Source: Saururus chinensis (taxonomy: Eukaryota > Streptophyta > Magnoliopsida > Piperales > Saururaceae). From it: DNA of 64,000 nucleotides. The notes under the pieces were generated by a model. That model was not told the DNA's origin. It saw only the letters and a program-made list of their open reading frames with translations, and did no database searches. Numbering within the stretch: position 1 is the first letter of the stretch; every line of letters begins with the position of its first letter. Below, piece after piece: positions 12,701 through 23,425 of the stretch. The position numbers and the translations under genes are program-made. Location: assembly GCA_035235625.1 (NCBI GenBank), contig CP141141.1:41005719-41069718 (forward strand), given 5' to 3'.

Positions 12701-15131
12701 AAACATACATGGATATCTTCAGAAAGGAAAAAGTATGAAGCTTTCTGTTTTGAACGTTGGCATTAGTGTTGATAAATGTTGCAGAATCAAATTTTTTTGC
12801 CGAGTTAGCTAGAGTAGCTTACAGCATTCTTCTGCATTTGTAGCATCCTGGAAATATCGCTGTAGATGATGTAAATGGCGGAAGGCTCATCTTTTATGAC
12901 TTTGGAATGATGGGAAGGTAGTTTAGAAACTTTCTTTCTTCCCACTACTTTTTTTTTTGCGGAACTGAAACTGTGAGGGATTGAATTATTAAACTGTTGT
13001 GCAGCATTAAGTGAAAAGTATGTTTTGGCATGTTTTCAGTATAAGTCCGAATATCAGGGAAGGCTTACTTGAAGTATTCTATGGAGTTTATGAAAAAGAT
13101 CCAGATAAAGTAAGTTTCTGGATTGGTCGGTGAAGTGTGAACTAGAAGTTAATTCAACTCTTGAATACATTGAAGTCATAGTGAAGTCACAACTGGATTG
13201 TTGTGTAGGTACTCCAAGCCATGATTCAGATGGGTGTTCTTGTGCCTACTGGAGATATGACTGCTGTCAGGAGGACAGCACAGTTCTTTCTTAATAGGTA
13301 CATCAACAATAACATTAGAGTAATTTTTATAAATTATTGATATTGTCATCATCTTCACTGTTGTTGTCATTATGGATATTGGCTATCCAACATTTTGATT
13401 GTGTACAAAATGTACAGCTTTGAAGAGAGACTTGCTGCTCAACGAAAAGAAAGAGAAATGGCTGCAGCTGAATTAGGATTTAAAAAACCACTGAGTAAGG
13501 AGGAAAGAATTCAAAAGAAGAAGCAACGCCTCGCGGCAATTGGTAATGCTTTGAAAACATATGTTGACCTAATTCTATAAAAACGATATAGTATATATTC
13601 ATCCGTGCCCCCAAAAAAAAAAATTCATGGGCAGGTGGAAACTTGAGTATTGATGAGGTTGTTCTTCCCACTCAAAATTCTTCTTTTCTTTTAACAGGAG
13701 AAGATTTGTTGGCAATAGCAGCTGATCAGCCCTTCCGATTTCCTGCCACTTTTACCTTTGTTGTTAGAGCATTTTCTGGTACTGTAAATAAAACATGTAT
13801 CCATTTTGTTATTTGTAGGTTTTCTTTCTTTGACATCTTACAAGTGAATGTGGTCTGCTGCAGTACTAGATGGTATTGGGAAGGGCCTTGACCCTCGATT
13901 TGACATTACTGAGATTGCAAAACCGTAAGTTTGGTTTAAGCTGTTCTCTTCTTCTTTGTCGGGGAGTGAGCTTTCTTCAACCCTTTCTATTCTTACTACT
14001 ATCTATTGATTATTCTCAGTTATGCTCTGGAATTGCTAAGATTCCAGGAAGCGGGAATTGAAGTTATTAAGAAGGCAAGATTGATTTCTATGCTCTACTT
14101 TATAGCGTCCTGTCTTTTGCAAATATTTTTTATCATATACCCCTTATCTTCTATAGGACTTGAGGAAAAGGTGGGATCGACAGGCACGTGCATTCTATAA
14201 CCTATTTAGACAGGCAGATAGGGTTGAGAAGCTTGCTGAAATTATTCAACGATTGGTAAAGGACTTGAACATTTTGACCTAGTGAGCCCTTTGTGCCACC
14301 TATTTCTAATGACCATATTATAATTCTTACAGGAGCAAGGTGACTTAAAGCTGCGTGTTCGTGCTCTAGAGTCTGAGAGGGCCTTCAAAAGAGTTGCTAT
14401 TGTCCAAAAAACAGTTGGCAGCGTTAGTTTTTCTCTTTTTGTGTTTCTGAGCGTATATCTCTTTCAATCAATGTTTATGTTCTTATGTCAAAAGTTAAAA
14501 TCAACAACTTACAGTTTATTTAGCAGCAACGTAAAACCTATACTTCAACTTCGGCTTTAAAAACAGTGTCCTGGGTATTGTAAAATTTCTGTCTAAACTT
14601 ACAAAGTTACAGGTGCCTTTTACAGTCTTTTTTTTTAATTTTCTATCTTACACGTGCAGATGCATTTTTTTTCTTCTGAAATTTATCACATTTGAAATGG
14701 CAGGCGGTAGCTGCAGGCAGCCTAATCAATCTTGCTACAATGCTTTACCTGAATTCTATTCGTGTAAGATATTTCATTACTTTTATGTCAAATGTGTTCT
14801 TGTTGGCATTGAACTCTTAATAGACTAGACATCTATGCAAGTTTTCATTCTATTGTGCTCCCATGCAGAGTTTGATTGAGTCTGCATGTGCAGGGGACTG
14901 TTAATATTTTTTTATACATATTCCAATTCAATGGGAAGTTTTTAATCTTTAGGGTATAACTGTTCCATAACAAAATGTTCATCATTGCTAATGGAGATAA
15001 ACGCTATATTTTAGGTTCCTGCTATGGCGGCCTTTACAGTAAGTGCATTTTTTGGGGCACAAATTCTTTTTGGCATCATCAAGGTAAAAAAACTGGACCA
15101 GCAGGAGAGATTGATAACAGGCACTGCTTGA
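6791..15131 (+). CDS. ABC1K8: Chloroplast ABC1 atypical kinase (ABC1K8/OSA1 type), 20 exons
   Basis: Exons by splice-site reading: 6791-7258, 8220-8355, 8450-8616, 8743-8863, 8985-9085, 9263-9361, 10897-11007, 11083-11162, 11351-11420, 12844-12917, 13040-13109, 13209-13297, 13418-13542, 13698-13778, 13864-13924, 14020-14074, 14157-14255, 14333-14422, 14704-14763, 15015-15131. They join in frame to 757 aa, close to the family length. Order: plastid-transit-like N-terminus; Asn/Gly-rich linker with NGSLVKYVNG as in Arabidopsis OSA1; KIGQ signature at 233-236; Ala-rich nucleotide loop AAASLG at 293-298 replacing the Gly-rich loop; VVKVQRPG with Lys313; EIDYTKEA near 365; HADPHPGN at 448-455; DFG at 470-472; two hydrophobic C-terminal segments (about 699-745). 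ABC1K proteins associate with plastid membranes and plastoglobules and affect lipid, prenylquinone and oxidative-stress responses. Every active-site motif is present. Choice of OSA1/ABC1K8 over its close relative ABC1K7 rests on the N-terminal motif. The intron after exon 16 uses a GC donor. Confidence 0.95.
7440..7895 (+). mobile_element. LINE reverse-transcriptase 3' remnant in intron 1
   Basis: Inside intron 1 of the kinase gene (7259-8219), two frames together read as the C-terminal end of a plant LINE-type polyprotein. RMRNEYI...NFGVGHLGEKLREFRL.WYRH lies near 7570-7665. It is followed at 7689-7895 by DAPIRRLELF, KRGRGRPKRTWIKLIRKD and KWRHKIHITDP. These match the familiar end of non-LTR retrotransposon proteins (RWFGHV...RGRPKKTW...WR..IHVADP). 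The sense-strand orientation matches the host gene. Frame breaks and the missing catalytic domain make it a dead 5'-truncated copy. Confidence 0.8.
14075..14156 (+). other. GC-AG intron in the ABC1 kinase gene
   Basis: Exon 16 ends ATTAAGAAG and the next bases are GCAAGA. Exon 17 begins after CTATAG with GACTTGAGG. Keeping the conserved protein run VIKK-DLRKRW requires a GC donor at 14075-14076, because no GT is available in the right frame. AAG|GCAAG is the usual strong context of GC-AG introns. Confidence 0.85.
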
Positions 15132-16940
15132 ACCGTTTGGTAGAGTGCTGACAAATTTTGTAATATTGCTGTTATATTTTATTTTAACCATTTTTTCACT
15201 TGTCGACGTGAGCCATTTCTTAAATATCAATGTAAATGAGGGGCGTAGACATGTAGAAGTGAAATAGTAAGCAATGATGTATATTTTGTATGTAGTAACA
15301 TGGGGACATCTGTCAAAAAATGAAAAAAAGTAACATGGGGGCACTGTGATTACGTATCAAATGTGCAATTTTCAAAATTATGTGTATAAAAAGTGATTTT
15401 TGCCCTTATTTTTCTAGCCTTACAAGCACTATATTTAGTGAGGCACGTTCAATTTCAGTTATTGGCGTGCAACATACTGATTCGTACATTACTACCGGAT
15501 TTTTCTTTTTTCTCTTTTAGAATTATGACTTCAAGTAGGGGTTATTGAGATCTGATTGAGATCTATTCCGGTGGCGGAAACTCCTTTTCATGGAGGCCTC
15601 AAAACTTCCTTCCAAAAAAAAGAAAGCAAGTGGGAGCTTGAAAGTACTTTCAGTTATAAACGAGTTCAAAAGTGATTTTTACTTGCATTTTACATCTCAA
15701 TATCCCTTCCAAAGATTGCTTTGAGCTGCACCGTAGTGGTAACCTATGTTGTGGTTCATTATGACACAGGCACACAGCAATCTGGTCATTCACTACAAAT
15801 AGTAATATTTCTACGCTGTACAGATTCTATAAACGGTCTGCATCCGTTGCACTTCTCTCCAAAATATTACGTTTAATAATGGAGTCCAAAATATACACCG
15901 AAAATCAGGCTGGTTTCTGTCAAAATAGTGTTAAACTTAGTCGTTTAACATTAGCTTCCTAGTTTCCCATGGTAATGAAATGTTAGTAACTCATGGTTTT
16001 GCAAAATCATCTATCCCCTAGTGAAGTTTCATTAGCATAGCGGCTGGTGAAGTAACACATTGATGGACATGTACAATCATGACTATGGCTATCACTTGCA
16101 TAATTACGAATTATTAGTAAACATAGCTCTAATATTAAAACAGCCTGCGGATTATCATCAATGCTTCTTCTCTTTGGGTGAATGCAGTGCGTAGAAAATA
16201 TTTGCAAGTATCAGATTTTCATTGTGATCCTCCTAAGCCATCTAAATCTCCAATTTGGATGTTATTTACGCGTATAGCTCATCATATTAAGAAAGGTTTA
16301 GTGTATAGCAACTGAGCAATCTATACATATCAGAGATTTTGGCCGGATCCCTTCAGAGGCTAGAGCTGATCCTCTTAATGCTCCTATTCTTCTCACAGGT
16401 AAAATATGTTTTTGACACTATCAATCAACTGAGTAGGCAACAAAATCTTCCCCTAGACTCTCAAAATTTGGCCTCTTCATTAGGTGGAATTATTGAAGTT
16501 AACATGGTGTTGAATATGGAAATTCACCACCAATGGGAGGTTTACATCTGCCTTTAGAATGTTTCATCAATCCTCATATAACCTCACAGATTCTTGTAGA
16601 TTGCTTACCATCAGCATGACCTTCTGTCATCAAGATGCTGAATACTCTAATTCATATGTTCTTGTTTCTCCCCGTTTTTCTTGCTCTTTAGTTCGAAATT
16701 ACTGGTGTCCATGTCAATCCTAACTGTTCTACTATAATACGGTCGATCAAGTACTAAATCAACATCACATCCACTTTCCAGGACACACTGATGTGTTGTT
16801 GATGTACACTAGACTATATGAACATCATCTAGACATTTTGGTAAGTGCCGAAATGAAAAGAATCACAAAGCTATATATAGACTTGACCACCCACAAGATA
16901 TTACGTGATCTATTGAGATTTTGCGCTAAGAATAATCAGC
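15132..16940. other. 3' flank and intergenic sequence, no gene recognised
   Basis: The first few hundred bases after the kinase stop codon are presumably its 3' UTR. An open frame at 16339-16557 starts with a hydrophobic stretch but matches nothing I know. I do not call it a gene. Confidence 0.45.
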
Positions 16941-16950
16941 TTATTTCTTA

Positions 16951-17132
16951 CTCCCTCCTATATAGTATAGTTTTTATTAAATAGTGAAACTCACATTTAA
17001 GAGAAGAGAAAATAAGTTTATAATGCTCTTTTTTAAGTACCAAACCACATAAATTAAACAAAATAGAATTATTAATATAATTTTTTTTTTACCAAATAGA
17101 GCTATTAATGTGGAACATAAATAGTATATACT
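16951..17132. mobile_element. Stowaway-like MITE, one end decayed
   Basis: It begins TACTCCCTCCTATATAGTATAG. Its interior (TTTATTAAATAGTGAAACTCACATTTAAGA) matches, in opposite orientation, the interior of the MITE at 52284-52446. TA-flanked CTCCCTCC termini are typical of Stowaway / Tc1-mariner MITEs. The right end is too diverged to place. Confidence 0.55.
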
Positions 17133-17413
17133 GTGAAGTTACAACAAATTGCCCGACTTTGCTCCAAAACATTTTGTATGTTGTTCTGGACTAAAAACCC
17201 CGTTCCCTTTTGGTTGTAAGTGTTATTTGTGGATGTAGCATGTGATAAACTAAGAACAAGATTATGTAGACAATTTTACCCTGACAAGGCTAAAATAACG
17301 CAACGATCCCTATTCATTTCAGGTGAAACACATGCATAAAGGGTCAGCTTGTGAGGTATTTGTCTTTACAAAAACAGGAAACAATTATTTTAACGTTTGA
17401 GACGCTGCAAGCA

Positions 17414-17486
17414 TCCGTTGTAGTCTAGTTGGTTAGGATACTCGGCTCTCACCCGAGAGACCCGGGTTCAAGTCCCGGCAACGGAA
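17414..17486 (+). tRNA. tRNA-Glu (anticodon CTC)
   Basis: The 73-nt gene folds as a canonical cloverleaf. The acceptor stem TCCGTTG pairs with CAACGGA and leaves discriminator A. The D arm contains AGTTGGTTA, the anticodon stem CTCGG/CCGAG encloses loop CTCTCAC with anticodon CTC, and the T arm is CCCGG GTTCAAG CCGGG-like. A and B boxes (TAGTCTAGTTGG and GGTTCAAGTCC) supply the internal Pol III promoter. It decodes GAG. It has the eukaryotic nuclear form and no intron. Confidence 0.96.
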
Positions 17487-17490
17487 TATA

Positions 17491-17496
17491 TTTTTT
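17491..17496 (+). terminator. Pol III T-run terminator of tRNA-Glu
   Basis: A run of six T residues starts five bases after the tRNA 3' end, as expected for RNA polymerase III termination. Confidence 0.85.
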
Positions 17497-20400
17497 CCGA
17501 TAGAGGTCGCAGTGGGTCGGAGGCGTGCAGAGGCTCACCCGGGGTACCTTCTTCTCCGGGTCCGACCTGCTCAACTCGCTCATGAACAGAGTGGAGATTG
17601 AACTGGGCGTCCCCCCCCGGCGTTAGGCTCCTTCCACATTCCTATTATGATGCTTTTGTTTACCATAATTGCCATCTTCATATGGTAAGCCAGATTTCCT
17701 CTTATTCATTCTTCTGAACAGGAATATAAAATGCAATAAATTTGATCACTGGTGGAACACTGGTTGCAGCTAATGGAGAAGTTTGCCTGTCTCAAATTCC
17801 TGCCTGCCATCTCTGTGATGCATCTGTTGGTGAGTTGTTGTCTTATGCTTGTTGGCTCCAACGCTTCTGTATTGATTTAAATTGATAGGACCAGATTACT
17901 GATATCATCGGGTACCCATCTACTGATCTTGTACTGTTTGGATGCTCCTCATTGAATCCTCGTGATTTCCTGCTTCGATGTGTTGATGGGGTTAATGCTA
18001 AATCTACTCCACAATCCTACTTCTTGTCATGAACTCTTAATTCTACAATCTTTACAATAAATAAGAAATTTTTTTTTCTGCACTCCTAACCATTATCTTA
18101 TGAAACACAGTGGCGTTGAGCTTAGAGAAAAGTGCTGCTCCCAAGGTTAGCAGCCTTTTGGAGTGGTGATATCCAAGAATTTGTTGCGAACAAGTCTCCG
18201 GTTTTATTCGTGCCAAAAAAATCAAAAAGTTCCATTTTATGAGGTGGCCAATATACCCGAGAACAGGAGAAGATGTTTACTGGGAGGAAACAGTGGTCAT
18301 TTCATATCGTAGCTGAAGGAGGCATAATACAAGTGCATCAGTTGTTAGAATGACTACTTTTGAACCGACGAACTGGGAATAATTCTACATTATATCTACA
18401 AGAACACTTTTCCACAATTTTATTTTCCATTAACCTACTATGTTTGCAGGCTTTGACCAAGCCTCTCCCAATTTTCTCCATCATACCACATTAGTTCTTC
18501 TTTTGTTTTTTTTTCTTTTTTATAGACTTATCTCTATTTGGTTTTTCAAAATGAACCAATTTTAATTTATTTTAGAAAACTAAATACTACTATTAATTCA
18601 GGACAAAAGGAGTACTTTTTTATCCAAATACCTCTTCATTTGAGGCAAGACCCCTTAGGCCACACTTGGCTTTAGAGTTTTTTTTAAAGTACATTCTTTG
18701 TGTAGGACCCATGAACTACATCTAATTGTTAATTTTCTTTTTACTAATTTCTTTCCTTGTTTTTTCTCTTTTTATTGAATGAATGACTAAATTGGTGTAG
18801 GCCCTTGGCTAGCATCTATAATTTTGTTTGGCTAATTTGATGAAAAAATTATGGGGCCTCTCTTAGATTGCTAATTTTATGTAGGACCCATAGAGGCCTC
18901 ATTTAGCATTTTATCTTTGGAGGGTGATTTGATGTGGGAGACATGAGTCTTCACTTAGTCTTTATAATTTTGTTCTTTATATTTACAAATTTGATACATT
19001 AATCATCCCCATTTCACCTTTTAATTTTGATATTTGGTGACTAATTTGATGTGAAACCTATAATATCTCACTTAACTCTAGTAAATTTATTTTGCTTGAT
19101 TTAATATGGGACTTATGGTGACTCCTTGTAATTGTTAGTGGCTAATTTGATGTGGAATCAAGGGGCCTCACTTTAGCTTTTATATTTTTCATAGTCAATT
19201 TTAATGTAGGGCCCGTGGTAGCCTTTTCAATTTTGATTGCCTAATTTTGTTTTAACTTTTTTTCCTTTGTAAAAGCCATTAGGCCTACAAATTTTGTGGG
19301 ATTTGCTTTGACTTCTCTATTTTATTTATACTAGTAGAAATCCACGTGTAGAATGCACACGCTGCACTCCATAGAGTTAGATTACTAAGAATTCACATGC
19401 ACATATGCGTAGAGCAGGAAGCATGATGTTACTACTATTAAAAACAAACATAAACACAACACAAAGTAAAAAACAAAAAAATTAGCTGATTCGCAAAAAC
19501 AAACAATGTAGTTAAGCGCAATGTAGAGCATATGAATGAAGACATTAAAAAACCAAATTACTATTAAAAAAGAGTTAATTATCTTTAGCTTTGGTATTAG
19601 TAAAAAAGTTTGTGATGAAATCATTTTTTTTTTAATTCTGGACCGGTCCGAGAATAATCCTAGACCAATCGTCTTCAACATCTGTCAAAGTTTCAGAACA
19701 GAGCACTGAGCACACCCAATGCTCCTTCTAAGGTTCGTGACACCAGACCTATCTTTTCTTCCAACGCAGACTTTGCATTCCCCCCTCTGACATCCAAATA
19801 CTACTACTGAAAGCTACATGTGTGAAACTGCTAGTAGCTACAAACGTACCAGTTCCAGCTCTTGATATATTAGTACACACATATGCTCGATATGTAGCCA
19901 AGTGAACTTGGCCGCACGCAGTCTCTTCTGTATTCAATCGATCTCTAGGCATGTATTAGTATCTTCCACCAGTTAATCGTTTATTTAGTTGGTGGTAACT
20001 TGTAGACATATATAGAAACCAATTAAATACATAGTTTTTAACTCTTAAAATGATCTTATAAAAAAGAAACAGTACTGGCAAATAAGCGAGTGAATGCAAA
20101 GGATCAAATAAAATAAGAAACACACACGAATCACGCTTTCCTACCATCTTTTGAGTTCAATGAAATAACATTCTAAACGATGATTAAGTAAAATACAATT
20201 ATTACAAGCTAATGAGGGTTGTTAGGCCTACAAGTTAAAACAGGGAAAACGGAATTTCAGACGTGCAATCGGGCAAATAGAATTGCCATTTGGTTAAAAT
20301 TTCAGAATTTGGATGTAAAACAAGAAACAATGGTTATGGACATTATGAAAGAGAAAATCGTCCATGACAAAATTTGCCTCTTCATCTTCTCTTATCCGTT

Positions 20401-21060
20401 CCATACGCTTCAATATCTAAGCTACGTAGGAATTGATTAAGAGAAGGAATTGTAAAACTGATCTGATTAAGATGGAGAGGAAAATAGAACTCATAACGTA
20501 TAGAGACCATATATTTATATGTTATTTGAGATAATACCATTTATTTATAATATTACAATATATCTAAATTCTTTATTTTTGGACAATGCAAAGATAACAT
20601 ATGAAAAATTAAGCTAAAAAAATAATTGACAAAAAAGTAGGGTTATCCACATAACCAACCCAATCAAATTAGGGTTAAAGTTAAATTTTCAACCCGACTA
20701 ACAAATAGGATCGTGTCATGACCTAACTAGATTTTAGCTTGGGTCAATGCCAACCCAACCTAATTTGACCCAACACAACTTGAAGGTAATCTAGGTCCCT
20801 GTCTGTGCTTTAATATATGGTGGGGGATTGACTTATTCTAATTAATTTTTTGTTATGTAAACACAAACTATCCTAGCTTTCTAGAGAAAAGAAACATTGT
20901 GAGTTTTATCCTTGCTGGATAATCCACTCAATGACATTTCAAAAAGGCAAGTAAAATTCGGGAAAACATTTGAAGACAAGCCAAAGCTAAGATTCATTCT
21001 ACTCCTTTATTTAGCGAAATCCAATATGGTCTTTAATGACCCATATCAACTTCCTGCACA
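17497..21060. other. Intergenic, mostly AT-rich, no gene recognised
   Basis: A short GC-rich patch at 17500-17635 stands out. On the minus strand one of its frames stays open (reading SELSRSDPEKKVPRVSL) without a recognised family. From 18480 to 19330 the DNA has loosely repeated phrases such as TAGGACCCATG and GCTAATTTGATG, suggesting an old decayed repeat. At 20640-20780 a tract rich in AACCCAACC-type words resembles the repeat around 26920-27230. No RNA gene was found. Confidence 0.5.
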
Positions 21061-21063
21061 TCT

Positions 21064-21562
21064 CTAGCATGGAATCATGCAAACACAAGTCTTGGGATCT
21101 CTACAAAATCCATTTCCATCCGGGTTCTTGTTTTCACAGAAACGGTCGCACGCATCTTTTTCGCATCCCCAAGGCCAATCCATTGGAATCTGGCAGAAAC
21201 CAGCATGGACCACCGCCGGGCCTGTCAACCACAAAACACATTGTATGCAATGATCAGCCACCAAATTCGATTGATTTAGGTTGCTATATATGTGTAACAT
21301 TTCACTTTGTGTCCCATATTTTCATAAGCTTCACTGAATCTCATGAACAATGAAGCTATTCAAATGTTCCACCAGTCATGGAGGCATGGAATTTAAGCGA
21401 TTTACCGAGAGCACTTTTTGACAGGAGGATCTAACAAATTCAGCAAAATCATGTTCATAAATGAAGGAATGAGCAAATATATTAGAGAACAGATAAAAGA
21501 TCACCATAGCACGACAGGACAAGGAGAAGCGCAAACAGGAGAGGAAATGCCGAGCCCTTCAT
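21064..21562 (-). CDS. Defensin-like secreted cysteine-rich peptide (DEFL-1)
   Basis: Two exons on the minus strand, 21562-21505 and 21221-21064, join in phase 1 to 71 aa. The first exon encodes a signal peptide starting MKGSAFPLLFALLLVLSC, cleaved probably after VVHA. The mature part has eight cysteines spaced C-x9-C-x4-C-x3-C-x10-C-x5-C-x1-C-x3-C. It therefore carries the CxxxC...CxC core of the cysteine-stabilised alpha-beta fold of plant defensin-like proteins. Members act as secreted antimicrobial or signalling peptides; which applies here is unknown. The exon design (intron inside the signal peptide) equals that of the divergent neighbour at 22240, and both proteins begin MKG, so the two are probably duplicates. 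A TATA box lies upstream. Confidence 0.9.
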
Positions 21563-21645
21563 TGCTGATAGAAGCAACTAGTCTGCAACAAAATCAGAAA
21601 ACTACGATTCTTGCATATGCTCTTTTGAGCGATGAGAGCCGGCTT

Positions 21646-21653
21646 CTTATATA
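21646..21653 (-). promoter_or_regulatory. TATA box of DEFL-1
   Basis: On the minus strand TATATAAG lies about 85 bases upstream of the ATG at 21562, a normal distance for a short plant leader. Confidence 0.7.
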
Positions 21654-22143
21654 GCTGCTGAACCAGTAGTGTTCTTCAACGTGCTCCTGCAAGGGAAATC
21701 TTAGAAGGGTATGTCCAGTCTGTCTATTCCCTGCTTATGGCAAGTGACAGTGATTATGTTCCATGCTATTCCCTGCTTATGGCAAGCAATATCCAGAGGA
21801 CATGACCGATATAAAGTGCTTTACCAAAAGGGAAATTCCCATTTGACTTTTTCGAATAATAGTGACACATACGTCTCACATGTCAATAGTCCACATTAGA
21901 AAACCAAACTGTCTCAAAATTAGTTCATTTCTATAGTCCCCTATGAAGCTATAGTCCGCCATGGGAGACGCTGAACATTCATGGGAAGATATGGCCAGCC
22001 TGTAATCTTGATCTCTCATTGTGGCAAGCAAAATCTTCGTGATATTCGAGCTTCTTGCCATATTACTTGACCCTTCTTGCTAACGCTAGGGTCATGTGAA
22101 CGGAGGAAGGGCAAAAGGTCCATAGAACCCGCAGATTGTAGTC

Positions 22144-22151
22144 TATAAATA
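22144..22151 (+). promoter_or_regulatory. TATA box of DEFL-2
   Basis: TATAAATA lies 89 bases upstream of the ATG at 22240, nearly the same distance as in the divergent partner gene. Confidence 0.75.
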
Positions 22152-22239
22152 CATACCTGGTCCCTGGAAGTCGTTTATCGCCAATTGTTTTCGATCGGCG
22201 TTTTTCCTCTCTTGACTTCGCAAGTAAACTGTAAACGCC

Positions 22240-22553
22240 ATGAAGGGAGTCCTAGTTCCCCTCCTCTTGGTCCTGGTGCTCGTCGCCTTTCCTGGTAAGC
22301 ATAAAACCAAACTGTTTTTCCTTCGCTTCTAGATTTGCCAATCTTCCATAATTCCGATCTGTTCATGCTTCGCTTGTTTCTCTGGGCAGATATGACCATG
22401 GTAGCTGAGGCCAAATGCAACCAGAGGTTTATAAGTCCAGGGTGCAAACCGGATGTTTGTGACACTCACTGCAAGAATATTAATGGTCCCTCTTCGACGG
22501 GTTTATGTATTCCGGGAAAATGGCAATGCAAGTGCCTGTGTCCTGAATCCTGA
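22240..22553 (+). CDS. Defensin-like secreted cysteine-rich peptide (DEFL-2)
   Basis: Exons 22240-22294 and 22390-22553 join in phase 1 to 72 aa. Exon 1 encodes the hydrophobic signal peptide (MKGVLVPLLLVLVLVAFP), with cleavage probably after MVAEA. The mature peptide has eight cysteines spaced C-x8-C-x4-C-x3-C-x11-C-x6-C-x1-C-x1-C, again giving the CxxxC and CxC signature of the CS-alpha-beta fold. The closely packed CKCLC end differs from DEFL-1. It is a secreted defensin-like peptide of unknown target. It is divergently arranged with DEFL-1, with 677 bases between the two start codons, so both promoters share one spacer. Confidence 0.92.
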
Positions 22554-23425
22554 TCCAGTGATCCTCCTGTTTGAGCGCCTGCGAGAGATTGCATGTTATA
22601 TGCCAGGGCTTTGGCTGTTTTGAAGGACGAATAAATGGAATGAATAATGATGGTTATAAATGAGATCTTTTTTTATCTTCTAGTAGCGGGAATACACAAG
22701 CATCACGCTTAGAAATAAAATATGAATCTAATAAAGGTCTCCCTTACATGCTATAATTATAATATATATTTCTATAATTATAATGATCATAAATTATACA
22801 TAAATATTCTAACCGATGTACAGTTGTATTAGCAATTGAGAGTCCAAATTAATCTTATAGGTTTAATATTAGGTTAAAAATTTGCGAAGATAATGATGTC
22901 AAAAAGACTTTACACCGTGGAGCGTCTCATTTATATTCAGGACTAATTTGGCTATGAGTCTCATTTGACGGGAGTTAAAAAAAAGGATATTTTTGTTTAA
23001 CCCTTCTTATCTTCTTTCTTCTCTTTATTTCCCCCTTATATCATTAACTCAAGAAAATTAAAATTATCTCCAAGAACAAAATACCATAGGAGTTTTCCAA
23101 AGGCGTCAAAATACACCAATTAGAACATATGTAATATAGGGGAAAATGTAAAAAATTATTATCGAGAAATGTATTATATGCATGGGACCCACAAAAATTT
23201 CAAAAAAAATATATTCATGTTGGATCTTATTATATATATCCTGCCAAAAACTTTTCATTAATAATAAAAATTTGTGAATCCAAGTTCATGAATACAAAGT
23301 TTAACCTTATAAGTTAAAATCAACATAATGTAAAAAGTAAGACCCATGTTGTATAAGTAACAATATTATGTTGACATGTGTTAATTATCTAAAAGAATTT
23401 AAGCAAATAATTTTACTAAAATACT
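22554..23425. other. AT-rich intergenic, no gene recognised
   Basis: The first part is the presumed 3' UTR of DEFL-2 (an AATAAATGGAATGAATAATG stretch near 22628 could supply polyadenylation signals). The rest is AT-rich without recognised structure. Confidence 0.5.
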
